Origin: Anaerolineales bacterium UBA877 | GTDB lineage: Bacteria; Chloroflexota; Anaerolineae; Anaerolineales; Villigracilaceae | Length of the DNA: 13,100 nt | Direction of reading: 5' to 3' | Assembly: GCA_002294405.1 (NCBI GenBank) | Contig: DBFP01000003.1 | Location: 15,686 to 28,785 of the forward strand | Shown: positions 1 through 6,828 of the stretch, one piece after another | Numbering within the stretch: the first letter of the stretch is position 1 | Layout of the letters: every line of letters starts with the position of its first letter | Position numbers and translations under genes: made by a program | The notes under the pieces: model-generated | The model's input: the letters and a program-made list of their open reading frames with translations, nothing else | Told to the model about the DNA's origin: nothing | Database searches by the model: none

Positions 1-831
1 GCACGCATCCCCCCAAATACCTTGAGCACTTCCCTGTCACCTTTGCTGCTTTTCCTGGGAGCAATAGCTGCCCTGTACTCAGGATGGATGTGGCTTCGCG
101 CCTCAGACGAAATCCTGGGCCGTCCCTTCTGGGTCCTGGGATTGGCTTCCATGTCTGTCTGCTCGAGTTTACGCGGGAATCCTGCGGGAAGTGTTGGTTG
201 GGGTGTAATCCTCATCCTTGCCGGGGGATCGCTTTTTCTATTTTCTGCCCGCCAGAGAAGTATTTTATGGTTGCCTCTCCTTAACCTTTGGGGTATGTCA
301 ACCCTGCCCTACTCCATTACCTCTTCTGCCTGGAGCACCGGGAACCAAAGTCCTTGGCTTTCTGTCATATTCTTCCTTCCTGCTCAAGCCCTTTTAATGA
401 CTGGGTTCGTCCGCCACACTCTCCACCCGGGGAAGACCAGTCTTGAATCCGAGGAAAGGTGGACGAAGTATCTCTACCCAATCGGGTTGATTCTGCTGGC
501 TGGTATTACATTGCTTTTCGGATTTTGGGGCTGGGAAGGAGCTGGCAGCCTCGGTCAATTGTGGCCTGCGATAACAGTCACCATTTTAACGGCTGTGCTT
601 ATTTCGCTGGCGCTGACTATTCTTCCCCGGTTGAAATCCACCACCACCCCCAGCCAATGGACTCGCATCTTCCGCATAAAATGGTTATACAAAACGATAT
701 CAATGGGATATGATTTCTTCTGCAGGATTGCTGATATCTTCACCTCAACGTTGGAAGGGGAGGGTGGTTTGTTCTGGTCACTTCTGCTGCTCGCGTTGAT
801 ATTATCCGTGCTTTCATCTCGTGGATTATAG
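1..831 (+). CDS. Antiporter-like (NuoL/M/N, MrpA/D family) membrane subunit, C-terminal part
   Basis: The frame is open from base 1, so the gene begins upstream and only about 276 C-terminal residues are visible. The protein is very hydrophobic, with about seven membrane segments separated by short charged loops. The pattern of a hydrophobic segment ending in a Gly-Leu-Pro-like turn (here STLPYS), a later amphipathic stretch, and a final EGEGGLFW motif leading into one last membrane helix resembles the C-terminal half of proton-translocating subunits of complex I, group 4 hydrogenases and Mrp antiporters. Such subunits carry ions or protons across the cytoplasmic membrane. The lysine usually found near TM12 is not evident here. 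The stop TAG at 829-831 overlaps the GTG of the next gene, which indicates a translationally coupled operon. A TTG at 22 is unlikely to be the true start. The family call is from pattern memory and the exact subunit type is uncertain. Confidence 0.6.
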   Translation, partial: ARIPPNTLSTSLSPLLLFLGAIAALYSGWMWLRASDEILGRPFWVLGLASMSVCSSLRGNPAGSVGWGVILILAGGSLFLFSARQRSILWLPLLNLWGMSTLPYSITSSAWSTGNQSPWLSVIFFLPAQALLMTGFVRHTLHPGKTSLESEERWTKYLYPIGLILLAGITLLFGFWGWEGAGSLGQLWPAITVTILTAVLISLALTILPRLKSTTTPSQWTRIFRIKWLYKTISMGYDFFCRIADIFTSTLEGEGGLFWSLLLLALILSVLSSRGL

Positions 832-833
832 TG

Positions 834-1418
834 ATGCTTACCCTTTTTAGTTGGATCGCTCTCTTCGCCGCCCTAATCTCTTCTGCAGGGGTGTTGCTCC
901 ACCGGGATTGGCGTTGGGGAATTGGTTTCCTGGCAGTGCAATATTTGGTTATTTTCTGGTTTGTCCAAACTCGTTGGCCTGTCACAATGGCTGCCAGTAA
1001 GTTGGTAACCGGTTGGATGGCTTGCGCCATACTTGGTGTTGCGAAACTAACTGCAGATTCTGCCCATGAAACTGAGGCGTTTTGGCCTCACTCACGGTTA
1101 TTTCGGCTGTTTATCGCTGGTATCGTCATTTCTTCAACATTTCCCCTTTCGTTGCGCGCTTCCACCTGGTTGGGGCTCAACCTGCCTGTCACCTGGGGAA
1201 GCCTTCTGATTTGTGGAATGGGATTGCTCCAATTGAGCATAAGTACACAGCCCTTGAGAGTAATCATAGGCTTGTTGACGGTCATTTCAGGATTCGAGAT
1301 CCTTTATGCCATCGTGGAGAGTTCCATCCTGGTAGCCGCTTTATTATCTGTTATCAACCTGGGTCTTGCATTAAGCGGTGCTTACTTCTTATACCGGAAT
1401 GAAGAGGAAACAACCTGA
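834..1418 (+). CDS. Small polytopic membrane protein, possibly HyfE/NuoK-like
   Basis: This encodes about 194 residues with roughly six or seven membrane helices (approximate residues 3-21, 30-47, 55-71, 88-104, 120-138, 142-164 and 166-187) and a short charged C-terminus (RNEEETT). Its place between two antiporter-like subunits matches HyfE/NuoK-like subunits in hydrogenase-4-type clusters. The segment RVIIGLLTVISGFEILYA around residues 142-159 resembles the NuoK helix that normally reads IGLE, but the key Glu is Leu here. The start may be GTG 831, inside the previous stop (TAGTG), or ATG 834; I chose the ATG, and a weak GTGGA at 821-825 could serve as ribosome site. The end overlaps the proposed start of the next gene by four bases. 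Assignment rests mainly on context; it could be a lineage-specific membrane subunit. Confidence 0.5.
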   Translation: MLTLFSWIALFAALISSAGVLLHRDWRWGIGFLAVQYLVIFWFVQTRWPVTMAASKLVTGWMACAILGVAKLTADSAHETEAFWPHSRLFRLFIAGIVISSTFPLSLRASTWLGLNLPVTWGSLLICGMGLLQLSISTQPLRVIIGLLTVISGFEILYAIVESSILVAALLSVINLGLALSGAYFLYRNEEETT

Positions 1419-2815
1419 GCGCGCCTTTTCTCTGGATCATTCTCCCTTTATTAGTTGCAGGTCTATTATTGCTGATTCGGAATCTGAAAGCGGCAGCCCT
1501 GATGTCCTGCATCTTCACCCTGGGTCTGACGCTTGCTGCATGGATGATTCCAATCGACACGGTCATGACATTCGGTAATTGGTCTTTCAAACTTTCATCA
1601 TCCTTTCAGATTTTGGGGCGACGGCTGGTATTATCCTCTACTGATTTGTCCTTTTTAGCCTTGATCTATGGCTCAGCACTGGTTTGGTTTGCCGCTTCGC
1701 CGACAATAAAGGCCAGCCGCTATATGACATCGTTGGGATTGGCAATCACTGCCTTGCTGGTGGCTGCGTTGGCTGTGGAACCATTCTTATATGCAGCTTT
1801 GCTGATCGAATTGGCGGTTCTGCTCTCAATTCCACTCTTAATGTTACCCAAGCAAAAACCTGGAAAGGGATTGATTCGCTTTCTGATTTTCCAGACACTA
1901 TCCTTGCCGTTTATTCTTTTCTCCGGATGGTTATTGGCTGGGATTGAAGCAAACCCGGGTGATGTTAGTTTGGTACAACAAGCAGCCATTCTGATTGGCT
2001 TGGGTTTTGCCTTACTCCTTGCTGTTTTCCCTTTTTATAATTGGATCCCGATGCTGACAGAAGAGTGTTCCCCCTTTTCGGTCGGATTCATATTATGGAT
2101 GTTCCCAACCATAACGCTTTTTTTCGGGGTGGGATTCTTGGATCATTACTCTTGGTTGCGGGATGCACCGAATCTTGGCAGCATATTAATGACGGTTGGA
2201 TCGCTTATGGTGGTCACCAGTGGTTTGTTGTCAGCTTTCCAAAGGCACCTTGGACGCATTTTTGGATATGCTGTAATTATGGAGACTGGTTTCTCAATTC
2301 TATCCCTTGGCTTGAGTGACCCCCTCCGTCTGAATATTTTTTTCTTGTTTTTTGTTCCTCGAATCCTCAGTTTGATTGTTTGGGCTTACGCTTTGTCAAT
2401 TCTTGGTGAACAGGTTCCATCTCTTAATTTCGGGGATGGCAAAGGATTGGTTCGATCCCTGCCCCTGGCATCTGCCGGGGTGGTATTGGCAAATCTTGCA
2501 TTGGCTGGATTCCCCCTATTAGCCGGATTTCCACCTCATTTAGCCACCTGGGAAGGGTTGGCTTCAAATTCTTTAACTAATGTCATTTGGATATTGGCCG
2601 GTACCCTTGGCCTTTTCTTCAGTTCTATCCGTGTAATGTTGGTGTTGATAAAAGCTCCTGAAGGAGCCCAATGGAAATCCCGTGAGACGGTCCCCCAGGG
2701 AGTCCTTTTATCCATCGGAATTATTGCCCTCATCTTGTTGGGAATATTCCCGCAATGGGTTTTGCCATTATTGACTAAACTCCAGTTTATGTTTAGTAAA
2801 TTGGGACAATATTGA
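1415..2815 (+). CDS. Antiporter-like (NuoN/HyfF/MrpD family) membrane subunit
   Basis: This encodes about 466 residues with some 13-14 membrane helices, the usual size for a NuoM/NuoN/HyfF-type proton-conducting subunit. The helix containing IELAVLLSIP (Glu about 132) corresponds to the TM5 glutamate of the family. FPFYNWIPMLTEECSP (about 205-220) corresponds to the loop that usually reads PxHxWLPxAHxxAP. In the following helix (GFILWMFPTITLFFG) the expected lysine is absent. In the region that normally reads DLKR, the sequence is HLGR (about 278-281), so that lysine is also lost. The frame has no ATG near its beginning. I place the start at CTG 1415, which overlaps the previous stop (CTGA), with AGAGGA at 1403-1408 six bases upstream. 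This gives the typical N-terminus MSAPFLWIILPLL. A TTG at 1469 or ATG at 1502 would cut into the first helix. It is the last gene of the operon; I see no terminator after it. Confidence 0.65.
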   Translation: MSAPFLWIILPLLVAGLLLLIRNLKAAALMSCIFTLGLTLAAWMIPIDTVMTFGNWSFKLSSSFQILGRRLVLSSTDLSFLALIYGSALVWFAASPTIKASRYMTSLGLAITALLVAALAVEPFLYAALLIELAVLLSIPLLMLPKQKPGKGLIRFLIFQTLSLPFILFSGWLLAGIEANPGDVSLVQQAAILIGLGFALLLAVFPFYNWIPMLTEECSPFSVGFILWMFPTITLFFGVGFLDHYSWLRDAPNLGSILMTVGSLMVVTSGLLSAFQRHLGRIFGYAVIMETGFSILSLGLSDPLRLNIFFLFFVPRILSLIVWAYALSILGEQVPSLNFGDGKGLVRSLPLASAGVVLANLALAGFPLLAGFPPHLATWEGLASNSLTNVIWILAGTLGLFFSSIRVMLVLIKAPEGAQWKSRETVPQGVLLSIGIIALILLGIFPQWVLPLLTKLQFMFSKLGQY

Positions 2816-2883
2816 TATTTCTGTATGATTTGAAGCGGATTTTGCCCTTATTTTGTTAATCATATGAATTCTGGACGTCGGAT

Positions 2884-2912
2884 TTCAGGATAGTTCCTGC
2901 ACGCAGTATAAT
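2884..2912 (+). promoter_or_regulatory. Candidate sigma-70-type promoter of the coiled-coil gene
   Basis: A perfect TATAAT lies at 2907-2912. A poor -35 candidate, TTCAGG, lies at 2884-2889 with a 17-base spacer. The transcript would have a leader of about 45 bases before ATG 2963. The -10 is convincing but the -35 is not. Confidence 0.4.
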
Positions 2913-2935
2913 AAAAAATATTACCCCCCAACAAT

Positions 2936-2958
2936 TTCCACCAATCTTATTGGAGGAG
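2936..2958 (+). promoter_or_regulatory. Hairpin covering the Shine-Dalgarno sequence of the coiled-coil gene
   Basis: CCAAT (2941-2945) pairs with ATTGG (2949-2953) around a CTT loop. Beyond an A-A mismatch, TCC (2937-2939) pairs with GGA (2955-2957), with a possible T-G pair outside. The 3' arm contains the strong ribosome site GGAGGAG (2952-2958), just upstream of ATG 2963, so translation may depend on the hairpin opening. This is read by eye; stability was not computed. Confidence 0.4.
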
Positions 2959-2962
2959 AGCA

Positions 2963-4138
2963 ATGGAATTCGAACAGATCGTAAAGCGATTGGACTGGTT
3001 GGACGAAGAACATCGCAAAGATAAAGATAACATTGATACTCTCTCACAACGCTGTGCCAATCTTGAAAGCGATTTAAAGGCGGCAAATAAAAAAATCAAA
3101 GACCTCACCTCCCAAATTTCGCTCCTTTCAACAGTTACCGCCCGACTGGATCAGTATGATGCTACCCTTGTTCAACAGCGCACAGATATTGTTAAATATA
3201 TAGATGCTGTGGATAAAAAACTGCAGAGTCAGCAACCAGAGATAGACAAACGCTATAAAATCCAGTTTGATGGAATCAATAAAACGATCACTGACCTAAG
3301 AAAAATGAAAGACCCCCTTGCGGAAATCAAGAGGGAACTCAAGGCTCGTGCTGAAGAAGATGTCCGTCGTAATAAACAAAGTGCTGAATGGGAAATACGC
3401 ATGCAAGCGATGGTTAAAACTGTCGAGGATGTACAACATGTAATTAAGACTGCAGAAGAACCTCGACGGCAGGATAGCAAACGATTGGCTGACCTCCAGG
3501 GAGAGCTTTCAGCTGCGCGCAAGCGGCTGGATGAATCCCGGGAGAAAAATGACCTATTCGCAGATAATATCCGCCGCATTGAAACACGTCTGAATGAAAT
3601 TCTCGCCAATGAAGCTGAGCGTCGCCAATCACAGACGAATTTCATAGAAACACATGCAAGGATCCAGGTCGAGCGAGATCGTACCTGGAAAGAATGGGAA
3701 GAACGTTTGAATAACCTGAATGCACAATCTGAAACAATGGATCGAAATTTACAAAACTGGGAAGTCGTACAACGCACAGTCAAGCGGACCCAGGAAACAT
3801 ACGAGTCAATCGTCCAAAAATTCGAACGTCGCATCAATGAAATCACAGAAATGCAGCGCCTGGCTGAAGATCATTTCCGCCAGGAATGGGTCACATTCAA
3901 GGCTGACGACCAGAAACGTTGGACCAGTTATACACTTTCACAAGACGAGACCCATAAAGATTCACGTGGGGTTGTAATAAAAATTGAGGATCGCTTGACC
4001 AGCATCGAAGACTTGATTCAGGCGCAGCAAGACGTGCTCCAGCAAACCAAGGATGCGAACGAACAGTTCCTACAAGGAATCCTCGCCCAGCTGCATGAAC
4101 TTCTCTCCACAAATGAGAGGATCATGAGTGCAAAATAA
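2963..4138 (+). CDS. Coiled-coil protein of unknown function
   Basis: I do not recognise this 391-residue protein. It is almost entirely charged and helical, with no signal peptide and no membrane segment, so it is probably cytosolic. Heptad-like patterns of Leu, Ile and Val amid Glu, Lys, Arg and Gln run over nearly the whole length, including residues about 20-60, 75-120, 150-220 and 280-380, as in SMC-like or filament-forming coiled coils. There is no Walker motif or other catalytic signature, so it is not an SMC ATPase. The start ATG has an excellent GGAGGAG six bases upstream, which lies in a potential hairpin. It follows the membrane operon by 147 bases and precedes selB by 43 bases on the same strand. 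The tight position next to selB may reflect co-transcription, but selB also has its own candidate promoter. A scaffolding or structural role would be a guess. Confidence 0.75.
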   Translation: MEFEQIVKRLDWLDEEHRKDKDNIDTLSQRCANLESDLKAANKKIKDLTSQISLLSTVTARLDQYDATLVQQRTDIVKYIDAVDKKLQSQQPEIDKRYKIQFDGINKTITDLRKMKDPLAEIKRELKARAEEDVRRNKQSAEWEIRMQAMVKTVEDVQHVIKTAEEPRRQDSKRLADLQGELSAARKRLDESREKNDLFADNIRRIETRLNEILANEAERRQSQTNFIETHARIQVERDRTWKEWEERLNNLNAQSETMDRNLQNWEVVQRTVKRTQETYESIVQKFERRINEITEMQRLAEDHFRQEWVTFKADDQKRWTSYTLSQDETHKDSRGVVIKIEDRLTSIEDLIQAQQDVLQQTKDANEQFLQGILAQLHELLSTNERIMSAK

Positions 4139-4141
4139 TAC

Positions 4142-4170
4142 TTGGCAGGCAGTGTTAAGTGCATTATGAA
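4142..4170 (+). promoter_or_regulatory. Candidate promoter of selB
   Basis: TTGGCA (4142-4147) and TATGAA (4165-4170) are separated by exactly 17 bases. Transcription would begin at about 4177, only a few bases before ATG 4182. The possible ribosome site GAGG (4174-4177) would then be at or outside the 5' end. Confidence 0.5.
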
Positions 4171-4181
4171 TTTGAGGAATT

Positions 4182-6047
4182 ATGCATGTCATCGGCACAG
4201 CTGGACATGTTGACCACGGCAAATCAACCCTTGTCGCGGCACTGTCCGGAATCCACCCGGATCGTCTTAAAGAAGAACAAGAACGGGAAATGACCATTGA
4301 CCTCGGCTTCGCCTGGCTCACATTACCAGGTGGGGAGGAGGTTGGGATCGTGGATGTTCCCGGCCATCGCGATTTTATCGAGAACATGCTTGCCGGTGTG
4401 GGGGGCATCGACGCGGCAATGCTGGTTATCGCAGCAGATGAAGGTCTCATGCCCCAGACTCGGGAACACCTTTCTATACTCGACCTGCTCCAGGTCAAGG
4501 CTGGTCTTGTTGTTCTCAGTAAAATAGATCTTGTTGATGATCCCGAGTGGCTTGAACTGGTCGAGGCGGATATACGAAATATTTTGCGTGACACCATACT
4601 TCAAAATGCGCCCATTCTTCGAATATCCTCTCGCACCCGCGCCGGTCTACCGGAGCTGCTCAATTGCCTTTCCCTCATCATTAAAAACCTGCCACCGCGT
4701 CCCAACCTGGGTCGCCCCCGGTTACCCATCGATCGGGTATTTTCCATTGCGGGGTTTGGAACCGTAGTCACCGGCACTCTTATAGATGGAAATCTTGCCA
4801 CTGGAACTGAAGTGGAACTTCTGCCCTCCGGTTTACACGGGCGTATTAGGGGGCTGCAGACGCATCTGAATAAAGAAGAAGTCGCCCTCCCTGGAAGCCG
4901 GACTGCAGTGAACATTTCTGGTCTGGATGTTGCGCAAATAACCCGTGGTGAGGTGGTGACTTATCCCGGCCAATACCAAGCCACCCAGCGTCTCGACCTC
5001 AGTTTTCGATTGCTCCCGGAAGTTTCCTCCCCTCTGCGGCACCACATGGAAGTCAAGCTGTTCTTGGGGACTTCAGAAACTATTGGGAATGTTCGTCTGC
5101 TTGGCGTTGAGGCTTTAAATCCCGGGCAAACTGGTTGGCTGCAACTCGACCTGCATTCGCCGGTTGTCGCGGTGCACGGAGACCGGTATATCCTGCGCCG
5201 TCCTTCGCCTGGAGAGACACTCGGTGGTGGGATGGTGGTGGATGCCATGCCCAAGAGTCGACATAAGCGGTTTGACAAGGCAGTACTTCAAAATTTGGAT
5301 ACCATGGTCAAAGGTGCACCTGCTGAGGTTATATTGCAGACTTGTTTCTCGATCGGACCATCTCCCGTTAAGGAGGTGATCGCTCGTTCAGGGTTGGAAG
5401 GTTCCTCTGCTGAAACAGGAGTGAAAGATCTTATTGACACGGGACAAGGTTTCCTGCTGGAAGACCTCTTAATAGCAACCTCGGAATGGGAGCGCCTCAA
5501 AGAGACTGTTGGATCCACTTTATCCGCATACCATGATGACAACCCTCTCCGCCGCGGAATGCCGCGTGAGGAACTCAAAAGCCGGCTTAAAATGATGCCG
5601 CGCTTTTTCACCTTGGCGATGAAGAAAATGGCCGCCGAGGGAATTCTCACTGAGAATCCAAGATGGATAGCTCATTCCGGGCATGTGGTTCGCTTTTCAC
5701 CATTCCAGCAGGTGAAAGTGGATGAGTTGAATAAGATGTTCGCCTCATCACCCCTTGCACCGCCATCAGTAAAAGATTGCACTGCCAGGGTCGGGGAAGA
5801 TGTTTTTAACCTACTGCTCGAATCCGGTGATCTGGTGGCTGTATCAGCCGATATCGTTTTCCGAAAGACGGACTACGACGCAATGGTGGAAAAAATCCGT
5901 CAAGAAATCCAGCAAAAGGGAAAAATCACCCTCGCCGAGGTGCGTGACTTACTCAATACGAGCCGCAAGTATGTGCAAGCCCTTTTAGAACACCTGGACT
6001 CACTCGGGATTACAGAGCGGGTTGGGGATTTTCGCAAATTAAAGTGA
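4182..6047 (+). CDS. selB: Selenocysteine-specific translation elongation factor SelB
   Basis: SelB is a GTPase that binds selenocysteyl-tRNA(Sec) and, through its C-terminal winged-helix domains, the SECIS hairpin in mRNA, so that an in-frame UGA is read as selenocysteine. At 621 residues the length fits. The N-terminus carries the GTPase motifs: AGHVDHGKST at 7-16, switch I Thr38 in EREMTIDLGFAWL, DVPGH at 58-62, SKID at 113-116 and SSRTRAG at 149-155. EF-Tu-like beta-barrel domains follow (about 175-340), with FSIAGFGTVVTGT typical of SelB. Winged helices then extend to the end, the last with LAEVRDLLNTSRKYVQALLEHLD, a hallmark of the SECIS-binding domain. One oddity is Glu36 where many relatives have Gly (RGMTID). 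GAGG four bases before the ATG may serve as ribosome site unless the mRNA is nearly leaderless. No selA, selD or tRNA-Sec gene is in the window. SRAP follows after 33 bases and may be co-transcribed. Confidence 0.95.
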   Translation: MHVIGTAGHVDHGKSTLVAALSGIHPDRLKEEQEREMTIDLGFAWLTLPGGEEVGIVDVPGHRDFIENMLAGVGGIDAAMLVIAADEGLMPQTREHLSILDLLQVKAGLVVLSKIDLVDDPEWLELVEADIRNILRDTILQNAPILRISSRTRAGLPELLNCLSLIIKNLPPRPNLGRPRLPIDRVFSIAGFGTVVTGTLIDGNLATGTEVELLPSGLHGRIRGLQTHLNKEEVALPGSRTAVNISGLDVAQITRGEVVTYPGQYQATQRLDLSFRLLPEVSSPLRHHMEVKLFLGTSETIGNVRLLGVEALNPGQTGWLQLDLHSPVVAVHGDRYILRRPSPGETLGGGMVVDAMPKSRHKRFDKAVLQNLDTMVKGAPAEVILQTCFSIGPSPVKEVIARSGLEGSSAETGVKDLIDTGQGFLLEDLLIATSEWERLKETVGSTLSAYHDDNPLRRGMPREELKSRLKMMPRFFTLAMKKMAAEGILTENPRWIAHSGHVVRFSPFQQVKVDELNKMFASSPLAPPSVKDCTARVGEDVFNLLLESGDLVAVSADIVFRKTDYDAMVEKIRQEIQQKGKITLAEVRDLLNTSRKYVQALLEHLDSLGITERVGDFRKLK

Positions 6048-6080
6048 CAGGAAAATGCTCATTATTTGTCGGAGGAACAT

Positions 6081-6749
6081 ATGTGTGGAAGATATGCATT
6101 GACTGCAGATCCTGGTGATCTTCAGGAAGCCTTCCCCGGATTTTCATTTCCAGCTCCTGGAGTCCCCCGTTACAATATCGCTCCTAGCCAGCCGATCCTC
6201 GCTTTACCCAATGATGACACCAATAAAGTGGATTTCTTTTCTTGGGGACTCATTCCCTCCTGGGCAAAAGACCCATCCATTGGTAATAGGATGATCAACG
6301 CCCGTGCAGAAACATTGGCTGAAAAACCGGCATTTCGGTCTGCATACAAGTATCACCGCTGCCTCATCTTTGCGGATGGTTTTTTTGAATGGCAGACAAA
6401 GCCGGGATCGAAATCAAAAATCCCGCATTTCATTCGTTTGAAAATGGGAGTCCCATTTGCTTTTGCCGGGTTGTGGGAACATTGGCAGTCAACAGATGGA
6501 TCGGAGGTTCGATCCGCAGCGATAATCACCACTGAACCGAACGAGTTGATGACACCCATTCATAACCGCATGCCAGTTATTTTACCGCCAACTAGCTACA
6601 CGCAATGGCTTGATTCTCAAGCGCAAACCCCCGATCGCCTGCAATATTTACTCATCCCTTTCCCTGCAATTGAAATGGAAGCTTTCCCGGTTTCACTCCT
6701 GGTCAACAATCCGATCAACGATCGGGCAGAATGCATCCTACCGGTGTAA
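6081..6749 (+). CDS. SRAP domain protein (HMCES/YedK family), abasic-site DNA-protein crosslinker
   Basis: SRAP proteins protect abasic sites in single-stranded DNA by forming a thiazolidine crosslink through the N-terminal cysteine exposed after Met removal. The start is therefore fixed: ATG 6081 gives MCGRYALTAD with Cys2, and GGAGGA lies just upstream; the longer TTG start at 6066 would bury this cysteine. The 222-residue length is normal for bacterial members. The other expected residues are visible: RYNIAPSQ (30-37), NARAET with Asn74, GFFEW with Glu103, and IHNRMPVIL with His161. The protein is probably cytosolic and associated with single-stranded DNA. It lies 33 bases after selB without an evident promoter, so co-transcription is likely. 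I see no functional link to selenocysteine. Confidence 0.95.
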   Translation: MCGRYALTADPGDLQEAFPGFSFPAPGVPRYNIAPSQPILALPNDDTNKVDFFSWGLIPSWAKDPSIGNRMINARAETLAEKPAFRSAYKYHRCLIFADGFFEWQTKPGSKSKIPHFIRLKMGVPFAFAGLWEHWQSTDGSEVRSAAIITTEPNELMTPIHNRMPVILPPTSYTQWLDSQAQTPDRLQYLLIPFPAIEMEAFPVSLLVNNPINDRAECILPV

Positions 6750-6791
6750 AACTTTTCAATAATCCTGTCTTATCCCCTTTTAATCCCCTGC

Positions 6792-6820
6792 TTGACGGTC
6801 ATTTGGGGGCATGTTATGAT
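6792..6820 (+). promoter_or_regulatory. Strong promoter of the M23 peptidase gene
   Basis: TTGACG (6792-6797) and TATGAT (6815-6820) each match five of six consensus bases and are separated by 17 bases. The expected start of transcription, 6826-6829, coincides with the ATG at 6829-6831. There is no Shine-Dalgarno sequence before the ATG. Together this predicts a leaderless mRNA. Confidence 0.75.
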
Positions 6821-6828
6821 GACGCACT

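Noticed and set aside
3253..3846. 197-codon open frame antisense to the coiled-coil gene
   Set aside because: It is rich in Arg, Ser and Cys in the way expected of the reverse complement of a Glu/Lys/Gln-rich coding region, and has no supported start signal or known motif.
6066..6080. TTG start five codons upstream for the SRAP protein
   Set aside because: The catalytic cysteine must be residue 2, and GGAGGA precedes ATG 6081.
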